Origin: SOKP01 sp048887165
GTDB taxonomy: Archaea > Asgardarchaeota > Lokiarchaeia > Sigyniarchaeales > SOKP01
NCBI GenBank assembly: GCA_048887165.1
Contig: JBHLJZ010000082.1
Location: forward strand, 1 to 17,688
Direction of reading: 5' to 3'
Length of the DNA: 17,688 bases
The notes under the pieces are model-generated. The model worked only from the letters and a program-made list of their open reading frames with translations, had not been told where the DNA came from and made no database searches. Of this stretch, positions 6,608 through 15,098 are shown in pieces (within the stretch, counting starts at the first letter, position 1; each line of letters begins with the position of its first letter). Position numbers and translations under genes: made by a program.

Positions 6608-6985
6608 GTGGATTATATATTAAATGTAGTACGAATGGTCGATTATGATCAAGCTAAAGAATTTACCTTTGGAGATGAGACTTCTTTAGAACAGAATTTA
6701 GCAATATCGTTTTTAAATCCAGAAGATTATAAGAGAATAAATTTAAAAACTAATATTAACCTAAAAATCTTTAACGAGAATGGAGAAATTATCGTTAAAG
6801 TGGAAAAGAAGGAAGAAATACCTCGTGGAATGATTCAAATGCCAGTTTCTATATGGTCAAACCAATTAACAACTGTTAAAGATGGTGAGATTATCTATAA
6901 AAACATTAGAGTAAATATAGAAACAAGTACAAATCCAATTTCAAGATTTCATGATCTTATAAAAAAAATTAAGGGGAGTTACTAA
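6608..6985 (+). CDS. fwdD: FwdD-like molybdopterin dinucleotide-binding subunit
   Basis: A 125-residue protein, the usual length of FwdD, which supplies the C-terminal pterin-dinucleotide-binding beta-barrel of the FwdBD catalytic unit. Visible family features are a central LAISFLNPEDYKRINLKT (31-48), equivalent to the L-(D/N)-P-E-D-x-x-(K/R)-L/I segment; a strand-turn INLKIFNENGEIIVKV; and GMIQMPVSIWSN (74-85) in place of the usual G-x-x-x-M-P-x-G-P-W-x-N. The Gly-Pro of that motif is lost (Ser-Ile here), and the N-terminal SGRT-like motif is not recognisable, so this subunit is as divergent as its partner. The GTG start at 6608 is supported by the AAGGTGAT site just upstream. Its stop lies one base before the FwdA-like ATG. 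Confidence 0.8.
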   Translation: MDYILNVVRMVDYDQAKEFTFGDETSLEQNLAISFLNPEDYKRINLKTNINLKIFNENGEIIVKVEKKEEIPRGMIQMPVSIWSNQLTTVKDGEIIYKNIRVNIETSTNPISRFHDLIKKIKGSY

Positions 6986-6986
6986 A

Positions 6987-8654
6987 ATGAGCAAATTAAT
7001 TATTAAAAATGGAATCGTTTTTGATCCATTTAATAGTATAGAAGGTGAAACAAAAGATATTTTAATTGAAGAAGGGAAGGTTGTTGAAAAATTTTCTAAT
7101 GAAACAAATGTAAAAGAAATTGATGCTAACAATAAAACTGTGATTCCATCAGCAATTGATATTCATTCTCATATAGCTTCTCAACAATTAGCTTGGATTA
7201 GATTATTAGGAACTAAAAATGTAAAATTTCAGCAAATATGGAAAGGACTAACTTATGAAAATATTGCAAAAACCTATATTTCGAGTGGTTTTACTTTTGT
7301 AGTTGAGGCTAACGTATTTCCCTCATTAATAAAACAAACAATTTTTGATTTAAAGCAAATCCCTGTTTTAGATAAGGCTATCTTATTGAATTTGAGTAAT
7401 TATTGGCCTTTGGAATTAGAATTCCAAAGAGGAATGGAAGAAGAAGCAACAATTTTCCTTTCAGATCTTTTAGATAAGACTAAGGGATTTGGTTTTAAAG
7501 TTTATAATCCCTTTGAAGCAGAAAATTGGAATTATCAAAAAATACGAGAAAATCTTTCTCAAAAAGGTAGATTGTATAATTTTAATCCTATAGATATTTA
7601 TGAAAAATTTATTCGATATAATGAGAGATTAAGATTACCACATTCTATACATGCCCATATAGAAGGTTATGAAAATATAGAAGGCAAAGAAAATTTAAAT
7701 ATGGTATTAGAAAAGATTCAATCTCTTGAATTGAGCTCACTTCCATTAAATGGTTCTAAATTTGACAGAAGTCAAATATTTCATCTAGCACATGCTTCAT
7801 CTTACAATGTTGATGGAGATAATAACAATATTGTAAGTTTATTAAATGGTAATGAAAAGCTTGATTTAGACCTAGGATTCTGTGGATTTAATGAAATTAA
7901 TCCGTTGATTACAAATGACAGACGACTAATTCATTCAATACAAAATAATGGAAATAACTATAAGTTAATTAGATCTGCTGTAGAGTTTGAGGGTGATACA
8001 TTTGCTACATTTCGGACTTTTAATAAAAAGAATAAAGCACATTGTAATATGTGGGCTAATGCTTTGGATTTAAGCCTCAATATAAAAAACATCTGGCAAC
8101 TACAATTCTCACTTAACTTTCCTAATTATGCCATGGTCAATGATATTCCCGAAATTATAACTTGGTTAATAAGTAAAGAAGCAAGGGAAAACTTCATGAA
8201 AGAATTGAATCAAGAATCATTAAAAAATCATAATCTAAAAAATACTAATAAAGAACTAAACTTTAATGATATAGTTATATTGACTCGGTCAAGTCCCGCG
8301 AAATCTTTGGGTATTGGATATTATAAAGGCAATTTAGGCAATGGCTCTGACGGGGATTTGAATATATTGAATATAAATGTTAATAACATTAACTTAAGTA
8401 AGGACTACCAAAAATTAGCTAGTTCATTGAGAAGTATTGAATTTGTTATAAAAGAAGGTGAAATAATTAAAAAAAGAGACAATTATGATTTGAAAAATTA
8501 TGGGAAACTTTTCTGGTCTAAGGGACGAACTAAAATTGAAAGAAAGCCTTCCATATTAAATAAAAAAGAAGATTTTTTTCAGAAATATTACTCAATATTT
8601 TACAATACAATGAAATATGAATTACCAATAAATTTTCTGAGAGAAATAAAATAA
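6987..8654 (+). CDS. fwdA: FwdA-like amidohydrolase subunit of a formylmethanofuran dehydrogenase-like complex
   Basis: A 555-residue amidohydrolase-superfamily protein. FwdA condenses formate with methanofuran at a binuclear zinc site. Here the HxH motif is IDIHSHIA (His 60, His 62), and the carboxylated-lysine equivalent is Lys171 in GFKVYNP. PHSIHAHIEG (218-227) and FHLAHASSY (265-273) supply further His ligand candidates, and SSPAKSLGIGYYKGNLGNGSDGDL is the conserved C-terminal strand region. The catalytic Asp of classical FwdA, in TTDHPNG, is replaced: the segment reads SLNFPNYA with Asn377, and the following His is Phe. The early part of the barrel also lacks some of the long conserved FwdA loops. 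GGGGAG (6973-6978) precedes the ATG by 8 bases. It closes the cluster; no FwdC follows. It is clearly a FwdA homologue, but the reaction it performs is uncertain. Confidence 0.88.
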   Translation: MSKLIIKNGIVFDPFNSIEGETKDILIEEGKVVEKFSNETNVKEIDANNKTVIPSAIDIHSHIASQQLAWIRLLGTKNVKFQQIWKGLTYENIAKTYISSGFTFVVEANVFPSLIKQTIFDLKQIPVLDKAILLNLSNYWPLELEFQRGMEEEATIFLSDLLDKTKGFGFKVYNPFEAENWNYQKIRENLSQKGRLYNFNPIDIYEKFIRYNERLRLPHSIHAHIEGYENIEGKENLNMVLEKIQSLELSSLPLNGSKFDRSQIFHLAHASSYNVDGDNNNIVSLLNGNEKLDLDLGFCGFNEINPLITNDRRLIHSIQNNGNNYKLIRSAVEFEGDTFATFRTFNKKNKAHCNMWANALDLSLNIKNIWQLQFSLNFPNYAMVNDIPEIITWLISKEARENFMKELNQESLKNHNLKNTNKELNFNDIVILTRSSPAKSLGIGYYKGNLGNGSDGDLNILNINVNNINLSKDYQKLASSLRSIEFVIKEGEIIKKRDNYDLKNYGKLFWSKGRTKIERKPSILNKKEDFFQKYYSIFYNTMKYELPINFLREIK

Positions 8655-8682
8655 ACTAATACTATATGGGTATTATTAAACA

Positions 8683-8763
8683 TTTTTCTTTCTAAATTCA
8701 AACATTAGTGTTTATAAGAAGGTTTAATTGAAGAAAAAAAGAAAAAAAAGATTTTTATTTTTT
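8683..8763 (+). terminator. terminator region after the FwdA-like gene
   Basis: Downstream of the plus-strand cluster there are pyrimidine/T tracts at about 8683-8694 and 8751-8763, typical of intrinsic archaeal termination. A small perfect inverted repeat, AAACA TTAG TGTTT, lies between them at 8700-8713. The gap between the convergent genes is 116 bases and contains no ORF. Confidence 0.45.
8731..8750 (-). terminator. oligo-T terminator of the minus-strand three-gene operon
   Basis: The A-rich stretch on the plus strand reads on the minus strand as two T runs separated by a C, about 20-40 bases past the stop codon at 8771. Oligo-T tracts are the usual archaeal termination signal. Together with the plus-strand T tracts it makes a bidirectional terminator zone. 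Confidence 0.5.
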
Positions 8764-8770
8764 ATACAAA

Positions 8771-10255
8771 TTACCCTATTACATGATAATGTAAGGATGA
8801 ATGTACATAATATCTTGGTGAGATGATATATGCTAGCGGTCTTCTTTTTATGTATTTTTCTAAATCTTTTTCTAAGAACGAATACATGAATAAATGAACA
8901 GTGGGGATTATTAAATGCTGCCATCTTGAAAGTTCATCTTTGGAAAGATCGTTTTCTATTGTTAAGATCTGAGGATTCATAGATAATAAAAGCGCATATT
9001 CGATTAACTCTGGTATAAATTTTGCACTTTGAGCTTTAAGTATATTCGATTCTGCTCTTAGAAGAATCATCCAAGTCTCTTCAGGATCCCAAGGGAATAA
9101 AGTCGCTATGCTCGAATAAAATTTGGCAACTTCAGGAATATCCTTCATAAAATTATGAAAGTAGCTATAACTCATAACATTGGGTGATAATGCTAGTATC
9201 ATTAAACTATACATAACTTCTTCATCATAACGCGGATCTCCTAATTTCTTATAATGTTCAGTTTTTATAAGGGTGCTTAGATCTTCAAGATATTTCTCTC
9301 CTTCATAGATCCCAGTGGTTTGATATGAATCCCAAGCAGAAAATATCTTTCCCAGAAGGGAAATAATTTTTTTATTAACTCCTGATGGCCATAAACCCTG
9401 AGCAAAAAATTTATTTTCGATTTCTTTGGAAGGATTATTACTACGATATGCGTACTTCATTTCACTCTCGATTGTTTTAACTTGACGATTTGTTCGAGGA
9501 ATTATAATTTTAGGCTCTTTCAAAATGTTTAAGGAAAGTTTCATCATTCTTTTTTCTGAGTTTTTGTAATCATAGTCACTATTAGTTATGGCATTAAATG
9601 CATTTTTTAGATGTTCATTATTCGAATTAATTAAGTAGACCGCCCATATTGCCGAAAATACACTTCCCATCATCATTCTTTCTACTTTACTAATTAAATT
9701 GGTAAATTCGTTATCAAGCCTTCTCAGAACATCCCTTAATTCTTTCAAGTCTCGTGAGTAATATCTTTTCCGAGCTTTTATTTCATCAATCATAGTTTCG
9801 CCGAAAGGAGTTAAAAACACTTTTATTCCATTAACTTTAACTGCTTGTTCTAAAGTTTTTTTAGTATCATTGAGATTCAATAGTTCATTTTTTATTTTGA
9901 TTATATCGGATTCTTTAGTTCTAATTAAGTTTTTTAATTCAGTCATTTCTCTTCTTAAAGTATTACCAATTCCTATTTTTAAGTGGCTAAAAAATCTAGA
10001 AATAAATCCTAAATCTTCAAATTCTCCTTGAATTGAAATTAATTCCTTTGAAAAATCACGTAGATCCGCACTTAGAGTATTAAATTGATCTTTAAGAGAT
10101 TCAAGTTCAGCTTCAAGATTTCTATCTTGTGTTGTTCCTTTATACTCGGAAATCAGAGCATTGTTAATTAAATCAGTAATTTCTTCATAAGAAGTTAAAA
10201 TTTCCTGCCTATTTCTTATTGATTCCAATATTTCTAAAGCTCTTTCACAATTCAT
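8771..10255 (-). CDS. unknown helical protein with N-terminal coiled coil (third gene of membrane-GNAT operon)
   Basis: A 494-residue protein that I do not recognise. The N-terminal 200 residues are heptad-like and strongly charged (about 45-140 and 155-195), consistent with two coiled-coil segments around a short insert, VFLTPFGETMIDEIK (146-160). The remainder looks entirely helical, with hydrophobic and aromatic stretches (for example MYSLMILALSPNVMSYSYFHNF) but no clear membrane segment and no signal peptide. There are no catalytic motifs and no Cys cluster. The ATG at 10255 overlaps the stop of the upstream gene (ATGA) and is preceded by AAGGTGAA 7 bases away, so translation is coupled. 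It may be a scaffold or partner for the other two operon products; that is inference from coupling only. Confidence 0.75.
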   Translation of the reverse strand: MNCERALEILESIRNRQEILTSYEEITDLINNALISEYKGTTQDRNLEAELESLKDQFNTLSADLRDFSKELISIQGEFEDLGFISRFFSHLKIGIGNTLRREMTELKNLIRTKESDIIKIKNELLNLNDTKKTLEQAVKVNGIKVFLTPFGETMIDEIKARKRYYSRDLKELRDVLRRLDNEFTNLISKVERMMMGSVFSAIWAVYLINSNNEHLKNAFNAITNSDYDYKNSEKRMMKLSLNILKEPKIIIPRTNRQVKTIESEMKYAYRSNNPSKEIENKFFAQGLWPSGVNKKIISLLGKIFSAWDSYQTTGIYEGEKYLEDLSTLIKTEHYKKLGDPRYDEEVMYSLMILALSPNVMSYSYFHNFMKDIPEVAKFYSSIATLFPWDPEETWMILLRAESNILKAQSAKFIPELIEYALLLSMNPQILTIENDLSKDELSRWQHLIIPTVHLFMYSFLEKDLEKYIKRRPLAYIISPRYYVHSSLHYHVIG

Positions 10256-11457
10256 GTAGATTTCACCTTTTCTATAATTGGTATTTCTAAAATTGGTAAT
10301 GAAGGCTCTTCAAGAATTACAATAAGGTTGTTATTCTGATTTTTTGCATAAGCAAATACATCATTATCCAATGCAAGTTGAATAAGAAGGGCTAATTCTT
10401 CTCTTTGTTTTGACCAAGAAGGCTGAATCCCATTTTTTTTATGTCGGTAAGAATCTATTTGAAATAAAGCATAAAGGAATTCAAAAATTAATTTTTGCCA
10501 TTCTTTTTTCTGAATTTCAGTAAATTTACTTAATGGTACTTTTTTCCAAATTAATCCTTCTATATCAGCAAAATGAATAGTTCCATCCGGAGCTACAACA
10601 CAATCTTTATCTAGCCATACATCTTGATAAACTATTCCAGTCACTTCTCCATTGTCTATAATAGCTGATCTTAAATATAAAGAAAGTAGTGCAATTCCAC
10701 TTTTTATGAAATTTAACTCAAATTCTTCAAATTTTTTGGAATCATTAATTCCAAAAAGAGAAAAAAGTGAAGTAGGGTTCGATATTGTGTGATTGGATTC
10801 AAAATATAGTCTTACATTAGATGGTATTAACCTTAATACTTGATAGAAATGATCTTTATATGTTCGAAACCAAAAAAAATTTCGAGCCACTTTTTCAATT
10901 TCCTTTGGTAATTGTACAACAGCAATAGCTGGACAAATATGAGCCCCATTTATAGAATCAAAATTCGCTAATTTTGAGAATTTTAATTCATCAAATCCAT
11001 TTATATATCCTTGTGCTCCATAAGGACTTTCTCCCATCCATGATTCTGCCATAATAAAACCTAGTCCCGTAGATAATTTTTCTACTTTGCGAATTAAAGA
11101 AGGATCTCTACAAGCCCTTTTTATAGCTAATGAGTCAAGCTCTCTTCCGAAAAACATATCTTCATAAGCTCCACAACCTTTAACAGATAAATAAAATTTC
11201 TTACCATCGATCTCAATATTAAATTTTGGGATAATTGCATTTCTATTTTCATCCCTAATTGCCAAATGTTTTTTATTGTTGAATTCATGAAATTGTGCTG
11301 TTGCTGGGCCGAGATATGTTTTAATCCATTTCTTAAGGGATTTAAATTGAGGATTGATTTCAATATTCTCCGAATCAGTCTCATATAACTCTATATTAGT
11401 TGAACCCAGTAAGTGATTCTCATATTTATTTGAATCTAATATATTCACTAGTTTCAT
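10252..11457 (-). CDS. unknown protein, possible kinase-like fold (second gene of membrane-GNAT operon)
   Basis: A 401-residue soluble protein without a firm family assignment. Some segments are reminiscent of kinase-like enzymes. FYLSVKGCG (88-96) resembles the strand with the ATP-binding Lys, similar to the LKGxG of SelO-type pseudokinases. FGRELDSLAIKRA could be helix C with Glu105. The stretch YQDVWLDKD (277-285) followed by APDGTIHFADIEG (289-301) resembles a catalytic loop plus the metal-binding Asp, like H-x-D ... D-F-G. I cannot confirm the fold, and the order and spacing are only roughly right. No signal peptide or membrane segment is present. The ATG at 11457 overlaps the upstream stop by one base (TAATG), and GAGGAG lies 5-6 bases before it. 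The coupling with a GNAT enzyme upstream suggests protein or small-molecule modification. Confidence 0.75.
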   Translation of the reverse strand: MKLVNILDSNKYENHLLGSTNIELYETDSENIEINPQFKSLKKWIKTYLGPATAQFHEFNNKKHLAIRDENRNAIIPKFNIEIDGKKFYLSVKGCGAYEDMFFGRELDSLAIKRACRDPSLIRKVEKLSTGLGFIMAESWMGESPYGAQGYINGFDELKFSKLANFDSINGAHICPAIAVVQLPKEIEKVARNFFWFRTYKDHFYQVLRLIPSNVRLYFESNHTISNPTSLFSLFGINDSKKFEEFELNFIKSGIALLSLYLRSAIIDNGEVTGIVYQDVWLDKDCVVAPDGTIHFADIEGLIWKKVPLSKFTEIQKKEWQKLIFEFLYALFQIDSYRHKKNGIQPSWSKQREELALLIQLALDNDVFAYAKNQNNNLIVILEEPSLPILEIPIIEKVKST

Positions 11458-13139
11458 TAAAATCTCCTCACTCGTACTTTTGGCATTCTTTTTCCAAGTA
11501 AATTAATATCTCCGATAATTTGAGCATCGAACTCATTATAGATCTTTTTTGCTGGACCATTCCATTCTGCTATCTCAGTTATAGCTTTATCACATCCCAT
11601 TTCTTTAAGGGCAGAAAGACGAGCTTTTACAAGAGTACTTCCAATTCCTTGATTTCTGAATGCGGGATGAACATATAATCCATATAACCAGCCAGTATTT
11701 TTTCCAGGTGTTGCAAAACCCATACCAATAATTATATCGCTTAAAAGAATCTGTGGTTTAGGGTATCTACGTTTATGTATATCGGACATAATATCCCGAG
11801 TCCAATTTTCTCGAGGTGATGCCGTTGCAATTAATGCTATATCATTCTCTACTGCTTTTAGTACCCATTTAGCATATTTTTTTTTCGCTTTTCCGTAATC
11901 CTCGTAAGCAATCATCCTGATTAATTCAGGAAGATCTTGATTAGTTACAGGCTTAATTAAAGAAGCATCATAGTTCAAATCAATATATTGGAGATTTTCA
12001 ATTTGAAAAACATCATATTTTTCAATTAACTTAAATCCACTAACTCTATTTATTTCAGTAAAAGCATACTTTACTTTTGCATATTGAATCATAACTTCTG
12101 CGTAGGTACCATAAAAAGTACCAACTTTACCATTTCGCTCAATAAATCCTATACCTTTAATCTCTTCTTGTGTATGAGCCGTGACTATCAATTTTCCATA
12201 AGATCTACCTCTCACTAAAAATGTTGGAATAAGAACTGAATAAGCAGACTTTATGTTAAATTCAAGATTTCTCGGAAGTTTTTTTTCGATTATGATTGTC
12301 TCTGATGGAGGTGTTTTAGCTAAAATAATTGGCTTCCATCTATAATGCTCATAAACTACGTAGAAAAGTACCAGAAAAAATAGAATATGGAACCAATATG
12401 CCATAAAATAAATTGCAAAGTTAAATGGTCTGAGATAACTGGCTGATGTAATAAAAACATAAGAGGAAATTAGAAATTCAGAATAATACCCAGTTTCGAA
12501 ATCATATCCCACATCATGTTCATTATAAATTTCCCCTATTAAATGCCCTTTTTGTGTAAAATAATTGTCGACTGTATAAGTCGCATCGAATTCACCATAA
12601 ATATCATCTCTGAAATATTCACCACTATCATGCAGTTTAATTCCAGTGAAAGGCATTAAGTGACCAACCCAAATTATACCAGAGCCTAGTTTAATATAGC
12701 TACTATTAAGCAAAGAATATTGAGATGCAGATAAACCTTGAGGGATATGAAACCAAACATTCATACCAGAAGTATCATAATCTTGGTCGGTTCCAGATAA
12801 ATAGCTGCCATCAGTTAAAGAATATGAAAATGTATAAGTCTCATAGCTACCATAACTTTCTTCAACGTAACCAAATAATCTACTAATAAATTTCCAATCA
12901 ACTTCAGCGTTTACAGTAGCGACATTTCCACTAAAATCTACTGTGTAATGACCATTAGATTTGAAAAATTCTTTATATCCTTCATACCATCCATCAATAC
13001 CTCTAAGATTCCAATTATAAACATAATTGAATTCAATGTCATGACTTGAAAACGAGACTCCTAAATATGGTATACCGAATAGTTGAATACTAACTGGAAT
13101 TATAACAAAGAATATTATTAAAACTGTTCTTTTTCGCAT
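11457..13139 (-). CDS. two-pass membrane protein: outside domain plus cytosolic GNAT acetyltransferase
   Basis: About 560 residues from the ATG at 13139. AGGAG lies 12 bases upstream of it; an in-frame TTG at 13151 directly abuts that site and is a poor start. Numbering from the ATG: MRKR then a hydrophobic anchor (about 5-25), an aromatic, Tyr/Gly/Asp-rich beta-type domain predicted outside the cell (about 30-230), a second membrane segment (about 238-266) ending in EHYRWK, an uncharacterised cytosolic region (270-400), and a C-terminal GNAT domain. The acetyl-CoA motif is LYGLYVHPAFRNQGIGSTL (485-503), with the R/Q-x-x-G-x-G/A pyrophosphate loop RNQGIG, followed by TEIAEWNGPAKKIYNEF. The positive-inside pattern places the acetyltransferase in the cytosol. 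The layout suggests an outside-sensing domain linked to acetylation. The substrate is unknown. It is first in a tightly coupled three-gene operon. Confidence 0.85.
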   Translation of the reverse strand: MRKRTVLIIFFVIIPVSIQLFGIPYLGVSFSSHDIEFNYVYNWNLRGIDGWYEGYKEFFKSNGHYTVDFSGNVATVNAEVDWKFISRLFGYVEESYGSYETYTFSYSLTDGSYLSGTDQDYDTSGMNVWFHIPQGLSASQYSLLNSSYIKLGSGIIWVGHLMPFTGIKLHDSGEYFRDDIYGEFDATYTVDNYFTQKGHLIGEIYNEHDVGYDFETGYYSEFLISSYVFITSASYLRPFNFAIYFMAYWFHILFFLVLFYVVYEHYRWKPIILAKTPPSETIIIEKKLPRNLEFNIKSAYSVLIPTFLVRGRSYGKLIVTAHTQEEIKGIGFIERNGKVGTFYGTYAEVMIQYAKVKYAFTEINRVSGFKLIEKYDVFQIENLQYIDLNYDASLIKPVTNQDLPELIRMIAYEDYGKAKKKYAKWVLKAVENDIALIATASPRENWTRDIMSDIHKRRYPKPQILLSDIIIGMGFATPGKNTGWLYGLYVHPAFRNQGIGSTLVKARLSALKEMGCDKAITEIAEWNGPAKKIYNEFDAQIIGDINLLGKRMPKVRVRRF

Positions 13140-13355
13140 TTGTTCTTTCAACTCCTAATAAATTTGGATCTCCTTACCTTAAGAATATACGTAATGATTT
13201 ACCTATTTAAAATTATCTGAAGGTAATCTATATAATAAAGTGTTATATAAAAGATTTACACCCCTATTAATCAATTAATAAAAGAATAAAGGAAAAAAAA
13301 TTCAACTGTTAATATTGACGAAATTGTAGATAAATAAGATAAAGGATTAAATAAT

Positions 13356-13382
13356 AAAGCCTGCAAAATAAAATTAGGCTTT
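13356..13382. promoter_or_regulatory. 7-base inverted repeat upstream of the acyl-CoA synthetase gene (possible operator)
   Basis: Perfect arms AAAGCCT (13356-13362) and AGGCTTT (13376-13382) are separated by 13 AT-rich bases. They are among the few GC-containing stretches in the divergent gap 13140-13413. The right arm runs into TTTATAAA (13381-13388), a possible TATA box about 30 bases before the start codon. A regulator binding here could block the promoter; a hairpin in the RNA leader is also possible. Confidence 0.35.
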
Positions 13383-13402
13383 TATAAATTGATAGCACAG
13401 AT

Positions 13403-13407
13403 AGGAG
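13403..13407 (+). promoter_or_regulatory. Shine-Dalgarno site supporting a TTG start
   Basis: AGGAG lies 6 bases upstream of the TTG at 13414. This spacing supports the TTG as the start codon of the acyl-CoA synthetase. Confidence 0.6.
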
Positions 13408-13413
13408 ATTTTT

Positions 13414-15087
13414 TTGATTGAAAAATTAAAAATTTTTGAAGATTTTGAAAATTGCGCACCTTGGGTAGAGCCAGCAAGGCTCTGGTTAAAACATTACCCG
13501 AATAAAATACCGAAATATATTAAATATGATCCGATAACTGTTCATGATTTAATTAGATTAGCTGCGGAAATGTATCCTACTACTGTTTCTATGTATTATG
13601 TTCCTGATGAAAGGAAATATACCTATCGAGAAACCTTGATAAATGCTAATAAAATATCAAATGCTCTAATCCAAAAACTGAATATAAAGAAGGGGGATTC
13701 AGTTGCTATAATGACTGAAAATGTACCTGAATTTATTTTTTCGATTATTGGAATAATGCAAACGGGAGCATCGGTTACTCCTATAAATCCTCTTCTAAAT
13801 GAAACTGATGTAGCACACATTATTAAAGATTCTGGAATTATCAATACTATTTTTATTCATAGTAAAAATTATAGAACAATTAAAAAAGCTATGAAAAATG
13901 TAAATATTGATAATATTATATTAATAGGTAGTTCTGAAGCTAAAGAAGATACTATTACGATTCAAGATTTTATGAATGAATCCTCTTCTTTATCTCCTCC
14001 GAAAATTACAATTGATCCTTTAAATGATACAGCAACATTGCTTTATACGGGGGGAACTACAGGTTTACCTAAAGGAGTTATGCTTAGCCATGAAAACATT
14101 GTATCAGATGTATTAAATATTCTATATATGAATAAAGATCGTTACGGCGAAGGTTTAGGGAGAGAAGCTACGCTTGCGGTATTACCATTATGTCATACTT
14201 TTGGATTCACGGTTGCTATGGTTTCTTTAATTGTAGGTTCAATGATGATAATGATGGGAGATTTTAATCCAAATAAAGTCATGAAACTTATTCAAGATTA
14301 TAAGATAAAATTATTTACGGGAGTTCCAGTCATGTTTCAAATGTTAGTTACTCATCCTGACTTTAACAAGTATGATTTATCATCTTTAGAAAGTTCAATA
14401 TCAGGATCAGCAGCTTTATCTCCTGAAATTGCTCAGAAATGGGCTCAAGGGACTAATAATATAAAAGTAGCTCAAGGTTTTGGGTTAACTGAAGCATCAC
14501 CCGTTACACATATGCAAACAAGATGGCTTCCAGAAATCAAACCAGATAGTGTTGGAATCCCTCTTCTAAATACTGATGCAAAAATTATCGATCCTGAAAC
14601 CTTTAAAGAATTAAATCCTGGAGAAGTAGGGGAATTATTAATTAGAGGGCCCCAAGTCATGAAGGGTTATTGGAATAATTCAGAAGCTACAAAAAAGGTA
14701 ATTACTGAAGAGGGTTGGTTAAGGACCGGAGATCTTGCAAGGATAGACGAGGACGGCTATTTCTATATTGAAGGACGTATGAAGGATATAATAAAATACA
14801 AAGGATATAAGGTAATGCCTAAAGAAGTGGAAGAAAAATTAGAAAAGCATCCCGCTATATCTTCTGCAGGAGTAGTAGGAATCCCTGATCCGGACATAGG
14901 GGAAACTATTAAAGCGTTTATAGTACTTGAAAAAGAGTATATTGGGAAAATTAATGAACAAGATATTATAGAGTGGGCAAAAGAGAATATGGCAGGCTAC
15001 AAATATCCTCGCCAAATACAATTTATCCAAGTTCTTCCAAGAACTGCTATTGGAAAAATTCATCGATTAGCATTAAAGAAAAAATAA
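13414..15087 (+). CDS. long-chain acyl-CoA synthetase (AMP-forming)
   Basis: A 557-residue member of the ANL superfamily, the normal full length. It should activate a carboxylic acid with ATP to an acyl-adenylate and then an acyl-CoA. Core motifs in order: the P-loop-like YTGGTTGLPKG (211-221); LPLCHTFG in the acyl-binding region; QGFGLTEASP (A5); RTGDLARIDEDGY and EGRMKDIIKYKGYKV (A7-A8 hinge); and PRTAIGKIHR with the catalytic Lys548 near the C-terminus (A10). These fit a medium/long-chain fatty acid or similar acid ligase. Exact chain length cannot be told. The TTG start at 13414 is supported by AGGAG 6 bases upstream. It is transcribed divergently from the GNAT operon and converges on the VWA gene with an 11-base gap, so it is probably a single-gene unit. 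Archaea lack standard fatty-acid lipids, so the substrate may be scavenged acids. Confidence 0.93.
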   Translation: MIEKLKIFEDFENCAPWVEPARLWLKHYPNKIPKYIKYDPITVHDLIRLAAEMYPTTVSMYYVPDERKYTYRETLINANKISNALIQKLNIKKGDSVAIMTENVPEFIFSIIGIMQTGASVTPINPLLNETDVAHIIKDSGIINTIFIHSKNYRTIKKAMKNVNIDNIILIGSSEAKEDTITIQDFMNESSSLSPPKITIDPLNDTATLLYTGGTTGLPKGVMLSHENIVSDVLNILYMNKDRYGEGLGREATLAVLPLCHTFGFTVAMVSLIVGSMMIMMGDFNPNKVMKLIQDYKIKLFTGVPVMFQMLVTHPDFNKYDLSSLESSISGSAALSPEIAQKWAQGTNNIKVAQGFGLTEASPVTHMQTRWLPEIKPDSVGIPLLNTDAKIIDPETFKELNPGEVGELLIRGPQVMKGYWNNSEATKKVITEEGWLRTGDLARIDEDGYFYIEGRMKDIIKYKGYKVMPKEVEEKLEKHPAISSAGVVGIPDPDIGETIKAFIVLEKEYIGKINEQDIIEWAKENMAGYKYPRQIQFIQVLPRTAIGKIHRLALKKK

Positions 15088-15098
15088 CATTTTCAAAG

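Noticed and set aside
8700..8713. Possible protein-binding palindrome AAACATTAGTGTTT between the convergent operons
   Set aside because: It lies in a terminator zone between two gene ends, so a role in transcript ends is more likely than an operator.
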